A stretch of DNA of 64,000 bases. Origin: Phytophthora hibernalis. Taxonomy: Eukaryota > Oomycota > Peronosporomycetes > Peronosporales > Peronosporaceae. Position numbers and translations under genes: made by a program. Shown here in pieces: positions 33,511-44,435 of the stretch. The number at the start of each line of letters is the position of its first letter. Positions within the stretch are counted from its first letter, which is position 1. Where the stretch lies: positions 744,001-808,000 of the forward strand of contig JAAKBF010000047.1 of NCBI GenBank assembly GCA_012656075.1. The letters are read 5' to 3'. Under the pieces are notes generated by a model that was not told the DNA's origin, did not search any database, and saw only the letters and a list, made by a program, of their open reading frames with translations.

Positions 33511-34221
33511 ATGCGTTTGGCCTACGTGGTGATCGCGGCTGTGGCGACCCTTTTCGCGAGTGCAGATGCTGTATCGCCTGTTGCAGACCCAACCCAGTCG
33601 AAACTTTCTGCTGCCAATACTCCCGATGTGGCTCGTGTCCTCAAAGTCGACGATGAACTCACGAAACACCGATTCCTGAGAGTGGAGAGCAACGCCGACA
33701 CCGACGACGAAGAGAGGGCTGTGCCATCGTCGTTGTCCAAGCTCACGGACAAACTCAAACCAGTAGCCGAGAAGGTTAAACCGATCACGAAGAAGCTCAC
33801 CCCATACGCAGAAAAGCTGACGGACAAGGTGATGGCCGTCGCCGTGAGGCTCAAACCAATTGCGGACACGTTCTCAGGAAAGCTCAAGCCGATCGCGGAC
33901 AAGCTGATTCCGATTCTCAAACCGATTGCGGCGAAGCTGAACACGGTCCCCTTCATTAACAGACTGGTGAAGAAGCTCAAGGAGTTTGTGCAAAAGGTCA
34001 AAAACACGAAGGTCGGCGAGGCGACGGTCGGTCAGCGCTACACAATGGCCAAGTTCGAGAACTGGTTCAAACAGAACAAGAGTCCAGATGATGTTAAGAC
34101 CATGCTGAAGGTCGGAACCGGACCAATCAAGAATACCAAGAACTACGATCTGTGGACCCAGTACAGTGCCTACTACAAATATTCCGTGAGAAAGAAGGCG
34201 GCTACGGCGAAAGTAGTGTGA
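33511..34221 (+). CDS. RxLR-dEER effector with KPIA repeats, intact
   Basis: 236 residues without breaks. A signal peptide (MRLAYVVIAAVATLFASADA, residues 1-20) is followed by RFLR (54-57) and DDEER (65-69) at normal spacing. Residues 75-150 consist of about seven imperfect repeats around KLKPIADK (variants KLKPVAEK, KVKPITKK, RLKPIADT, ILKPIAAK), forming a strongly basic amphipathic region. The C-terminal 60 residues are WY-like: FENWFKQNKSPDDVKTMLKV, then YDLWTQYSAYYKY. RxLR effectors are secreted and moved into plant cells; the target here is unknown. Start choice is clear: the initiator at 33451 precedes it and no other ATG fits the signal peptide. It is one of two intact RxLR genes in the window. 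Confidence 0.92.
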   Translation: MRLAYVVIAAVATLFASADAVSPVADPTQSKLSAANTPDVARVLKVDDELTKHRFLRVESNADTDDEERAVPSSLSKLTDKLKPVAEKVKPITKKLTPYAEKLTDKVMAVAVRLKPIADTFSGKLKPIADKLIPILKPIAAKLNTVPFINRLVKKLKEFVQKVKNTKVGEATVGQRYTMAKFENWFKQNKSPDDVKTMLKVGTGPIKNTKNYDLWTQYSAYYKYSVRKKAATAKVV

Positions 34222-34298
34222 TCAGCTAAGCTTACCATTTGAATACGGTAAATCCATATACACCAAAGCTACTTTATCGCAGTGCTCGTATAATGAAG

Positions 34299-34599
34299 CA
34301 GGGTTTCCTAAATATATATGGCAATATCAATAATTGCCCTATTTTACCATACAATACTGTATTTCTAGATGTCAGCGAAACCCGCTCAGTAACTTATTTC
34401 AATGGTGCCGGTGGGTGACTTGAGTTATAATACTTCAGTACTTTAAGTTTAGAACTATATAGTACTGCGAAATATGCATTTCGTATTTCAGGACTCTGAT
34501 GTATGCAATAATGTATTTCCTAATCGTTTGAGCGCCTCACAATTATTTATTTCATCGACTGCCTCCCATATTATTGCAATAGTATTTTAGGAAACCCTG
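34299..34599. mobile_element. hAT-type MITE with near-perfect target duplication
   Basis: Inverted ends CAGGGTTTCCTAAA enclose 301 bp of AT-rich DNA without a reading frame. Flanks are TAATGAAG on the left (34291-34298) and TAAAGAAG on the right (34600-34607), a target duplication with one mismatch. TIR start (CAGGG) and duplication length fit hAT. It lies 80 bp after the effector stop. Confidence 0.75.
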
Positions 34600-34788
34600 T
34601 AAAGAAGGCATAGCTCTTCTACCATTTTCAGTTTAGATTCCATGTCGATTGCATTTCGAAACGACTTTGACGTTATTACTACAGTAATATGTAGAAATCC
34701 TCCAACCCCTGCTCTCCCTGAATACAGTACACAAACACACTTCACGTTTATGTCAATACTTGACGTATTAATAACAATACTTCGAAGT

Positions 34789-34966
34789 ACACCGTTTTCC
34801 AGCCCTAGTTCGTCAAGAGCAAAGTACATTCGGCAAAGCAAAATCAACATCGCAAAGAGCAAGGTCAAATTCGTACTGTTTTCTACTAAACGAATTTGAC
34901 CTTGTTCTTCACGATGTTGGTTTTGTTCTTGCCGAATGTATTTTGCTGGCTGGAAAAGGTGTACAT
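34789..34966. repeat. long hairpin (foldback element)
   Basis: The two arms, about 80 bp each, are inverted copies with few mismatches. The outer ends GTACACCGTTTTCCAGCC and GGCTGGAAAAGGTGTAC pair, the inner arms ACGAATTTGACCTTG pair with CAAGGTCAAATTCGT, and the loop of about 15 bp is at 34876-34890. It could be a foldback MITE or a source of small RNA. No coding role. Confidence 0.7.
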
Positions 34967-35584
34967 GTTTTAATAAGCTGATAGGATAACTAAATAATGC
35001 GTCCTCACTTGAAGAGAACATTCAAGGTGTTCGCAATACTTCAGTATTACGTAGTACAGTACAACATTCTAATACGTGGCTGCTCAATTTTGCGCTCAAG
35101 TCGCGCTCATTTCATTTTATTCCTGATGACGCACTCCAACACAGTAGACACAGTTATCTACTGTACCGGCACCGGCCGCCTAATCACTGCAAAAGTCGAG
35201 TCGTTGACTTTGGCAACTACAGAAGCCGACTCTATTCAGCAATTAAAATATGATAGATGTACTGGCGAAGTTAAATCGACGTCTGCTGCTATGCGTGACA
35301 TTTTTCTTAGTTTTTTGTTGTTGATATCGCTGTACTACATGTAGTGTACTACGTCGAAGTACTACTACCTCCGTATCGTATTACCGTATCGTATTATTAA
35401 GGACATTGTAGAGTGATGGTCACTTTTATACATGTATAGGTTTTTGTTTGGATAAATTTGCGTTTTGCAGGTCAAAGCACCCAATCAATCAGACAAAACT
35501 CGGGTAGACGTAATATTCAATAGTTGAACGGTTCTATCTGTAGTTATTCGGCATCGACGGAAAAACAAAGCATTCAACCGGACC
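34967..35584. other. no gene seen
   Basis: AT-rich spacer before the hAT transposase relic; an ACTACATGTAGTGTACTACG palindrome cluster lies at 35333-35352. Confidence 0.4.
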
Positions 35585-36385
35585 CTTACGCTGCCAGTTG
35601 CTACCCGATGGTACTCGGCGTACAACTGTCTTGTCAGCGTGGTCAAGAACAGAGAGGCAATCGTCGGTGTGTTCGACGACAGCGAATTCATGGAGCAGTA
35701 CAAGCACAAGTCAAAGCGAAAGACGAACCCATCAACTGGAAAGCGAAAACGCAGTGCTAAGTCCAAGCTGGACAACGAATTTCAAGTCGTGAGCAGAATC
35801 GTAGAAGACACTTCGCTATGGTTGCTTGGAAAGCAAGTCATGAAGCTGCTGGCTCCGATTATTGAAAAAATTGGCTTTCTGGAGACGGACAACAGCTCTG
35901 TTGGATTGATTTACTCGAGCTTTCTTGACCTCCTGAATCACCCGGTATACTCTGAGCCTCACGGTTTGGGCGACACCACTAGCACTATCACGACGTGCAT
36001 TGAAGAAGGCTGGAAGTTTCTTCACATAGACGCAATGGGAATTGCGTTTCTCCTCGACCCGACGAAGCATCTAAGTGACTTTATCGATGACGATTGCGAC
36101 AAGGCCTTGGAGCATATCCGCGAGGTTGCAGGCCGTCTCGGATCCAGCAAGGAACAGCAGGAAGCGGATTATCGGGAGGCGACCACCTTTTTACATCAAG
36201 TGGGATTGGACATCTGAACAGCGGCGAGCTGAGGGCCGCACGTCCCCCTTACAGTAGTGGGGGATGAATCGACTGAAGTATACGTCGCTGTTTGATCTCG
36301 CACGCAAAGTCTTCACGATGCCAACATCATCTGCTGCTGCTGAAAGAAGCTGGAGTATACACAAATTCATCCACAGCAAACTCAC
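35585..36385 (+). pseudogene. hAT transposase, C-terminal half
   Basis: The frame starting before 35639 reads LPVATRWYSAYNCLVSVVKN, the hAT motif around TRW, and stays open to 36217 through FDDSEFMEQYKHKSKRK and IEEGWKFLHIDAMGIAFLLD. After a frame change at about 36220-36264 comes TMPTSSAAAERSWSIHKFIH, the hallmark of the hAT dimerisation domain (SSAAAERSWS). There the sequence switches to LINE reverse transcriptase. The N-terminal half with the BED finger is missing. Confidence 0.75.
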
Positions 36386-37339
36386 GGATGCCCAGGTATT
36401 ACTCCTAGATTTCGCAAAAGCGTACGATTCTTTGGACCGAGAATTTTTGTTGGCAGTGTTGAGGCGTAAAGGTTTTCCCCCAAGTTTTGTGACACAGTGG
36501 CAGCGATTCATGCTAACACAACTGTCAAGTTTATGGCAAATGGGGGAATTTCCAGGGCGGTGATGGTGACAACAGGAATACGGCAGGGGTGTCTGTTGGC
36601 ACCATTACTGTTCATCTTAGCGGTAGACCTGCTATATGACGAGATTGAGCAGGAATAGCGGATCGATGGTATAGCATTAGACAGTCAGAGGCCCGCTGAA
36701 ACTCTGAAAGTCGCAGGGTAGGCCGATGATACGGTAATTTACATTGCACACAGAAGCATGCAAGTCGAGGCACTCAAAGCAGTGGGAAGATTCTCAGCCG
36801 TATCGGGGTTGACGCTGAATGTTCACAAATCAACGGCAATCCGGTTGGGGGATTGCTCAAAACCCAGGGAGAGCACGACCGAAGAATACAGACCAGACAC
36901 TGGCCATGACGGACGCGGATCGGAGGCGGTACGGGTAGAAGTGCAACCCAGCGTGCGATATCTGGGCCACATAGCCGGAGAAGGCAACACAACCGAGGAG
37001 GCATGGACGAAAGCAATGGCAGCGCTGCGGATTAGGTTAGCGCTTGCGGAGGTAAAGACCAATACCGTCCAACAGAGGGCGACCATAGCGGCGGCCATCA
37101 TTATCCCCAAGATGCTATACGTGGCTAGACATGCCTGGCCCACGGATACCATAGTAAAAGAGGCGGACCTGAGCATCCGCAATTTCATTTGGAACGCGTA
37201 CTTTGCAGTCTCAGAGCGTACACCAAAAGGATGGGTGCAGGCAGCTGTGGCGGAACAAGCGCCAAGGCTCGGCGGGTTGGGAATCCCCAACATAGCGGAA
37301 GAACTAACTGCAATGAGCGCGATGGTGGTTGGGGAGTAG
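36386..37339 (+). pseudogene. LINE reverse transcriptase, broken
   Basis: VLLLDFAKAYDSLDREFLLA is RT motif 2 (catalytic Asp in DFAKAYD). A frame change near 36550 leads to GIRQGCLLAPLLFILAVDLL, then ADDTVIYI, where TAG at 36719-36721 replaces the aromatic residue before ADD. After that SVRYLGHIAGEGNTTEEAW and the thumb follow to the stop at 37339. Both aspartates of ADD are kept. The stop and frame change show loss. Confidence 0.75.
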
Positions 37340-38912
37340 GCGCTGTCCAGCAACAGGTGGTTGGGAGTCTGCTCATCACAAGAGACGGAGGTGAGCCGTC
37401 TCATGTGCGACCACATGAAGGTGGTAATCCTGGCAGGCTTACTCATTCACTCAGGACGACAGAACGGCCGTGGGTAGAACGACATTTTGCAGTAGCATGG
37501 ACAGGGGCAGAGACACGCGAAACCACAGTCAAAGCATTGCGCCTGGTTTTACGACTGAAGAATGGAGTCAGAACCACATGGGGAAGCAATGGACTAACGG
37601 TGCGGAGCATTGGAGAGGCGAAACTGGCCCTACAAAAGGCAATGACAAGCAGAAAAAATCAATGGGGGACATCTTACATGATGCAATACCCACGATCGCG
37701 CTCAGAAAACTATCCTGGTGGACCGACTGAGGAACAAATGTGAAGGCGAGCAAGTACTATCGGCTGATGAGAGCTGATGGACAACGGACCTTGGAGGACG
37801 TAGTACTTTGGAGATACGACGGCAACGGAGCCGTGACCTTCCTACCAAGGGAGCAGACGCTACCGCTCACGAGCGCGGATGCCTTTTTGGTCAAGAAATG
37901 GGTAATCAATGTCCTGGCGAACATTTCGGAATTGATCACCAAACCGGCGAGGGCGCAGTGGCTTAGGGTTCATCATGGACTAAAAGATAAACATCATATC
38001 TTTGAGGTAGTGAGCGGTGCCTGAGGGCGAATACAACACACGTGGGCCTCCATGGAGACCATCATAGACAGCGGAAGCAGCATCGCGGATGTAGTGGCAG
38101 CCGGGCTGGAAGTCAGCTCTGCGCATTTGTGGATAACTCCACATAAACAGCTAACCAAGATGCTGCCGATATGGACTGGCAAGCGACGGTGGCGACAAAC
38201 TAGAAATCAATACAAACACAAACTTCTCATCAGAGCACGAAAGCAAGACAAGCTCGCTCAAGCGGAAAGAGAGCTACAAGAGAAATGGAGAGGAGAGCAT
38301 ACGACAATTGCCAAAGCACTGAAGAAAATGGATTGGCGCAAAGTCCACTAAATGGAAGTGTAACGGCGTATCAAAAACATATTACGGCTGAAACACTACC
38401 GATTACGACTATGGAAGGGGAAAGAGACAGGTTTTCAATCTACTGTAGAACACTGCAGAGGAACAGACAATGGCGGTACGGCCCACTTAATTTGGACATG
38501 TCCAGATGCGATGGCCGCTTGGAAAATGACGTTAAGGATATGGGGTAAGCGGCTGGAGGAAAGCAGACCCTCTGGGACACTGCAATTGATGAGGTCTTCC
38601 GCTTCAGGCTCAAACAGGTTCCACCGTGGCTCGTAGAATGGGGTGGCTCTCAACCAGACGAGCTATGGAATGATCTATACGAGGTGACTAATCAGCTTTG
38701 GAAGATTAGCTGTGCAGTTACCATCACGCTCATCTGGCGGCGCCAAGTCGAGCAAGTCCACCCGTCTGGGTTGAAGCCGAAAACGATGCAAGAAGAGAGA
38801 CTAGTGCAAATACAGACGATCCGAGAAGCGGGGTTGCGATACAAACTGCAGTTTTTTCGCTCACTCCCTCTTCGGCCGACACACTATTAGTGGCAGAGGA
38901 GATCTGTCGGCA

Positions 38913-39419
38913 ATGGCGACAGCGGGAGGAACGGAAAGACATACAGTCTACGCAACAGGGAGAGCGGCTCTGATTTTTTACGGAGGATCACGGGGAAACC
39001 CGGGGCCAGGTGGGAGTGGTAGCGTCATTGTTGAACTTACAGAAGATAGAGCAACGGTAGTGTGGGCGGCGGCAACAGCACTGAGTCATCCGTCGACCAC
39101 CAACAACGTGGCGGAAATGATTGGGCTACACAGGATGCTAAGTTATGCTGTGCAGCAACGATGGACGGGAATGCACGTAATCGGAGATAGTGCGTTGGTG
39201 CTCAACATGATGAAGAACAGGAAGAAACCGAAAGCGACCAAATTGGGCAGCTGGTATACAATAATTCGGAGATTAGCCGACGAAGGACAAGTGGCCAGTT
39301 GGACGCATCATTACAGGGCGACGAACAAGATGGCGGATGGTTTGGCAAATATCGCCATGGATAGCAAAACAAGCGTGATGGTCACGAGGGGCATGGACGT
39401 GGGAAGACATGAAATATGA
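38913..39419 (+). pseudogene. LINE RNase H with Asp to Tyr change in the active site
   Basis: An open 168-codon frame: LIFYGGSRGNPGPGGSG, TNNVAEMIGLHRML, HVIGDSALVLNMM and RATNKMADGLANIA are the four RNase HI blocks. The usual first residue of the DEDD set is Asp (FDGGSRGNPG), here Tyr (codon 38979-38981). Glu, Asp and Asp of the other blocks are kept. The enzyme would be inactive although the frame is open. Confidence 0.75.
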
Positions 39420-40790
39420 CAGATATTTGGCACATTCTCAAAGAAGGACGGTTCAAGATATTTGCCGGTGATTTGAACTAACACGATAGGAATGCTGTAC
39501 CCACTCTTAAACATGAAATCGTAGATGATATCGCGTGTTCCATTGCACAAGCCCGCCATTTGGGAGAGATTCACTGTAAGCGTAACAGGAGCACCCACAG
39601 CAAGATTCAAAACCGGTCGAATTTCCTTGTCGCGATAGTAGCTAGGTCTCGTAGCTTCTCCCAGCATTGCACAAGCCCGCCATTTGGGAGAGATTCTCTG
39701 TAAGCGTAACAGGAGCACCCACAGCAAGATTCAAAACCGGTCGAATTTCCTTGTCGCGATAGTAGCTAGGTCTCGTAGCTTCTCCCAGCATTGCACAAGC
39801 CCGCCATTTGGGAGAGATTCACTGTAAGCGTAACAGGAGCACCCACGGCAAGATTCAAAACCGGTCGAATTTCCTTGTCACGATAGTAGCTAGGTCTTGT
39901 AGCTTCTCCCAGCAGTTCGTTTGCGGCATCAGGGTTAATTGGTAGATTGGCGCAGCTGTTAGCACATAAAATCTGGTGCTTTGCTTCAATTTTGACGATC
40001 GGTTCCTTCTGACTCTTCAGACACTTCTCGTTCGCCCGATCCACATCTTCATTTTTGTACGCAATATTAACCGCATGATCTGTCCAGTCTGGCCAATTTT
40101 CCTCGCGTATGCACCTTGAATTAAATAACTGCATGAAATGAGGTAAGATCGTCATTTCGCGAGACCGGCGCAAAGCATTAAACCACTCGGTGTCATTTTG
40201 GCCACGATTCTGAGAAGTCAGTTGGCAAACGATGTCTTTCTCCTGCCATAACTAACGACCCTTCTACTGTGTTGTATAAACAAGCTGGTCAGCTGGTGCT
40301 GTCAGTGCTGAAGGCGTAACAGGACCTAACTGAGCTGGATCACCCACAAAAATAATATCACGCCCACCGAATTCAGATCCATGGGAAGCAGGAAATATTT
40401 CTTTCAGGATCCAGTGCATCATACCGCAGGAGATGACGCTGTACTCATCAATGATGATTAAATGAGCATCCTTGTATTCATCCTGAAATCTCCGTAACTT
40501 CTGAAGACCACTTTTTGTCGAAGCTAGGGGGACGTAATCTTTGTTAAACCCACCCGTTTGAAGAGATCCCAAACCGAGTGCAGAACAAATTGTCTCCCCA
40601 CCAATGTTAAACGCTGCGACTCCTTGGTGGACCATTAACAGCACGCGTTTTGCACTATCGAAAAAAAACCAATGGACATCCGAACAATATGCTGGATTAC
40701 CCAGCCTTTTCCGGTGCCCCCTTGCCATTGATAATCATCTTCATCGGATTTCAATCATCTCCAGCAAGGAAAGACGAATAACGCTGTCGT
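39420..40790 (-). pseudogene. Helitron helicase domain, broken
   Basis: Walker A is split between frames at about 40705-40735 (GGTGKG in one, MIINGKG in the other). The frame 40264-40728 holds VLLMVHQGVAAFNIGGETIC, HLIIIDEYSVISCGMMHWIL (Walker B, DE) and DIIFVGDPAQLGPV (motif III). The next frame (39766-40173) has HFMQLFNSRCIREENWPDW, and the C-terminal motif AVGAPVTLTVNLSQMAGLCN appears in the tandem units before NGTRDIIYDFMFKSGY. These are motifs I to VI of Pif1-like helicases in Helitrons. Confidence 0.8.
39541..39914 (-). repeat. 124 bp tandem triplication inside the helicase
   Basis: Three almost identical units start at 39541, 39665 and 39789, each beginning CATTGCACAAGCCCGCCATT. Because 124 is not a multiple of three, each unit is read in a different frame. 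Each codes for the helicase blocks VLNLAVGAPVTLTVNLSQMA and GEATRPSYYRDKE. Only a handful of base differences separate the units, so the triplication is recent. Confidence 0.9.
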
Positions 40791-40845
40791 GACTGTTTCG
40801 TGCATAGTGCAAAAGGAACCCACTGATCATCATTTAGAGCCATTG

Positions 40846-42701
40846 TCACTCCATTTGTAGGATACTGGTAGTCGGCGGACTGTCTGAAAGAACTGCTTTC
40901 CCGTTTTGAAGCTTGCATACTTTAACAAACGGTTTTACCACCTTTGCTATGAAAGTCTCTGCTCGGGAAATATCGTTCGATGTGTATAGATGCTTCGAAG
41001 ATATTTGACTCGTGACGCCTTCTTCAGAATCCTCAAGTACATTTGAGTTGACTGAGTATGTGAACTCATGACTATCATTCAACGTCCATTGAGGAGCTGC
41101 AAAAGTCAATCCGGTGTTGCATGATGCAATTTCTGACAGCAGATCAAGTTGCACAGATCGCGTCATGTCTTCGTGTAATGCTTCACGAATAACTATGTCT
41201 GTCGTAGTCAACCTTGCAAAGGCATTAATGCAATCCTCATCTGAAGTTGGAAGCTCAGACAAACTTCTCCATGGATATTTCAAGAAGAGCTCCAAAAAAC
41301 AGTATTCGGCATTAGAGGGGTCAGCTTTCTTTGGGGGGTTGCAAATTGGCAGTGGTTGACCACGCGCCTTAATGTAACCCTGTCCATCAAGACGCTTCCA
41401 ACGCTGAAGCCGCTGCCTAGAGCTAGGAATTTCTCTTGGAATTCCATAACGCTCACAAAAATTCTTGTACGTCATGCCTTCGAATAGTGGTGTTTTGGTC
41501 CTGGCAATATAAGCCTTCTCAATTGACTCCAAACGAATTTCCACTGATTCACATGTTTGGTCTTCTTCACCATTGAGAACATCCAAGCAATCTGTTGCAT
41601 CGACTCGATAAAACCGATTTTCGCGGCGACAGGCTTTTACTCGTATTATTGCACGGGATTTACCGAACATTGGCATACCCGAGATGAGAATCCACACGGC
41701 TTCCTGTGCACTCACATCTCTCACCGCCAAAGTGGCATTTGCCACTCGATTCAGCAGCATGTGATGAGGTGCATTCACCTCACACTTTTGTAGTGCTTCA
41801 GACACGGCATTCTGAAAACGTGACGAGTCAGGCTCGGCCTTGCTAACATACGCTGCTGTATATTCTGCTGCTCCATAAGCGTTGCCAATCAACTTCAAAT
41901 CCATGTTAGCTCTCCAAACATAGATAAGCTCCGGTGAATAATTGTTGGTAAATGTACTGGACCGTCGCAAGCATATATTCACAGAAGCTGCACCATTCGG
42001 ACCCTTTGATGCTTCAATTACAGTTGCAGTTCTTAGTGCCTTCGGAAAACCAAATCGGCACTGCCCAGTCTTCGCGCGACAGCTTGATCCCATACGGCAA
42101 ACGTGCTCCTGAACCCGTCTGACGACACGAGCTACATCACATAAAGCCGTTGGTGAAGGATCGCACGGTGGCCTGATTGATAAAATATCGATACCGTCTC
42201 GAGAACTGGCCTGGCAGGATTCGCACTGGCACCGATCCAAACTTTCAGTAGACATCGAAGCAGCAGATACGAATTTGTCAACATAATCAGCCAGACGTTC
42301 ACGACCCGCGTCATCACTGGAAAGCTCCATCACATTTGGCGCGTCTTTAATCGACAGTAGGCCATGAATATGTGTCGATCCACGTTTCTGAGCCAGAAAA
42401 AATCGCTTACTTCTCCAAGAGGATGTGATTCACCACATATGATGTTATCAAAGAAAGCCTTAAATCTTCGATAAAAGTGCTGGCATGCCAAATCGGGATT
42501 TTCGTTCAGATATCGTCTACGGCGTTTAGCAGGTAACTTACTAGCATCCTCCCACGACAAACGAGGATCACAGACACGAAAGAAATCTGGCCAAACTGTA
42601 TCGGCAGCACTAAGTGTAAAACAAAACGTTGGCCATGGCGTTTGTAGCACATCGTTTCCAATCATGTTCATTAAGTCGTCACGCACACTTGACCAGTACA
42701 A
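40846..42701 (-). pseudogene. Helitron Rep (HUH) domain, broken
   Basis: The frame 42330-42701 has WPTFCFTLSAADTVWPDFFR and HPLGEVSDFFW. One frame on, QKRGSTHIHGLLSIKDAPN gives the HUH metal motif (HIH, near 42364-42370). The long frame 40846-42333 (495 codons) has CRMGSSCRAKTGQCRFGFPK and AAEYTAAYVSKAEPD, the two-tyrosine region of Rep. So metal site and Tyr residues remain but in two frames. Confidence 0.8.
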
Positions 42702-42975
42702 TCCCGCCCCTCGGACACCTTTTAAAATGGTTTTAATTGCTTAAGAAGTTTGTCACCCTCGACATTTCCATCGGCTGTCACGTCAGCAGAATGTGAACGC
42801 ACTGGAATTTTACGAACCAAACCATCAATTTGACGTCGCTAAATCAAGGTCAGACAGAAGAACTTAAACGTGCGATGCATGACAAACCGACGGTCATGCC
42901 AGTTCATCAAATAAGAGCAATATTCAGCCAACTCAATCTTGTGAATGCGTGACTGATTATCTTCCAGTGGAAAAA

Positions 42976-43530
42976 TCAACCACACCCATCCGGAAAAAGC
43001 GTCGGGAAACAGTACTGCAGCAAAGAGTTGCTTGTATACTCGTTCATTGGGTCGCCTGTCTGAGGTAGCTCAAAAGCTTTCTCATTGTCCGTCTGGCCAC
43101 CGTACTGAATATTATCCATGACTTGCTGAGACTCGGATTCGTTTATACTCCCATTTGCCCCTAAACCAAGTGACTCCAAAGGTGCGGTATAATCTCCAGC
43201 GTCGTGAGAATCTTCAACTTCATCACTACAACCTTCTACGTGTATAATACAATCTTCAACACGCCGCAATCGTTTCTGATCCAAACCCATTTCCTCTTGA
43301 TTCGCTATAGACACACCAACCCCGCACCGACTACGGCGCATACGTTTATTTGCAAACCGGAGCGATGCTCGCGTTGATAGCCGTGGAGCCGTTGAGGCGT
43401 GGATGCGGTGGCAGCCTGGAGACGTTGGTCGTAGAGACCCAGATGATGAAGTAGACAGCCTGCTCATCAGCGATCCAGCTCGTTCATTGGGAGCAGTATT
43501 GCCGGTGAACCGGTACTGAACCGGTGTCAT
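42976..43530 (-). pseudogene. Helitron N-terminal region
   Basis: 184 codons, basic Ser/Arg-rich at first, acidic later, ending FELPQTGDPMNEYTSNSLLQ and YCFPTLFPDGCG. The last block is the PTLFPDG motif that precedes Rep in Helitrons. A stop at 42976 separates it from the next part. Confidence 0.65.
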
Positions 43531-44216
43531 CCTGATTTACCATGAGATCGCGGTATCGAGATCTTTGCAGAGCGCTAGTTTAGCAGTCAGTTCGGAATTC
43601 GCCAAGGAATATATAGTCCTTTCGTTCTCACCTCGGTCTCCCCTGTCCTCCGGCGTGGAGTTACAACAGTCTTCTAGAGCCTGGCACTCTCAACGAGCGC
43701 GTGGTAGCTTGTTTGAGCAAAATATCTAGGCAGCGGCTTCAGCGTTTGAAGCGTCTTATGATGAACAGGGTTACGTCAAGGCGCGTGGTCAACCACAACC
43801 AGTTTTTGCAAAGCCCCCAAATGAAAGCTGACTGCAATTGACACCACCGCTGCTATTGACAAATTCGCCAAACCTTCCTCAGCATCCGACGTACTAGAAG
43901 GGCTTCGAAAAAGCCCCCACTGCTTTCGAAGAATGCCTGCCATACCCGTACACAGCATAACCAATATGGATACATCCAGCTTTAGCGCCAATTGCCACAA
44001 CGGCCAATGCTAACCCAGATGAAAAGCTATCTTCACTGTGAACACTCTTATACTGAGTACAGGAAAGGGGGCGAGTCCTTAACTGTACAAGGTACGGTTA
44101 GGACAGCCCCGATCCAACAACATCTTTGGTGGATATCTAGTTTTACTTCAGTTCAAAATCACACTGAAGGAGGGTCGAGTTTTTATGAGGTGTTGAGTTT
44201 TACCGTCGTTGTCTGT
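43531..44216. other. no gene seen
   Basis: Probably 5' flank of the Helitron; no motif recognised. Confidence 0.4.
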
Positions 44217-44435
44217 ATATCAGTGATCCGATTTTCCGCTAAAAAGCACAAAAATCAACAACGCGCACCAGCTTAACAGCTCATCTCCAAATCTAATAAA
44301 CCCTCAAGAACTGACAAAATTACATGTCAACTTTTGCTTTTGGTCTGATTCCTCTCATAATGCAACTTCAACTTGCTAACTTGAGAGATCCTGGCATTGA
44401 CATCAGCCAAACTCACTCCAATCACTATTAATAAT
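44217..44435 (+). repeat. inverted-repeat element family, copy A (partial)
   Basis: Shares the words ATCAGTGATCCGATTTTCCG, ACCCTCAAGAACTGACAAAA and GAGAGATCC with copy B (reverse, 45100-45345) and copy C (51595-52130). Only the inner part is present. Confidence 0.65.

Larger units (their letters stand above)
36386..39419 (+). mobile_element. LINE (non-LTR retrotransposon) with RNase H, both ends truncated
   Basis: Begins within reverse transcriptase right after the hAT dimerisation motif and ends at the RNase H stop next to Helitron sequence. Order: RT (36390-37340), a C-terminal region with stops (37340-38900), RNase H (38913-39419). No ORF1 or endonuclease is present, so the copy is 5'-truncated, as is usual for LINEs, and the 3' end shows no poly-A. 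Confidence 0.75.
39420..43530 (-). mobile_element. decayed autonomous Helitron
   Basis: Reading leftward: an N-terminal region ending in the Helitron block LLQYCFPTLFPDG (43.0 kb), the Rep/HUH region (42.7-41.8 kb), a linker, and the helicase (40.8-39.4 kb). This order (Rep then Pif1-like helicase) is diagnostic. Stops and frame changes lie at about 42.97-42.70, 42.35, 40.80-40.70 and 39.5-40.2 kb. The 3' end was lost where the LINE begins, so neither the CTRR hairpin nor the TC end was identified. Confidence 0.85.

Noticed and set aside
39541..39914. CRISPR-like array
   Set aside because: Units are contiguous 124 bp copies without spacers and encode helicase sequence.
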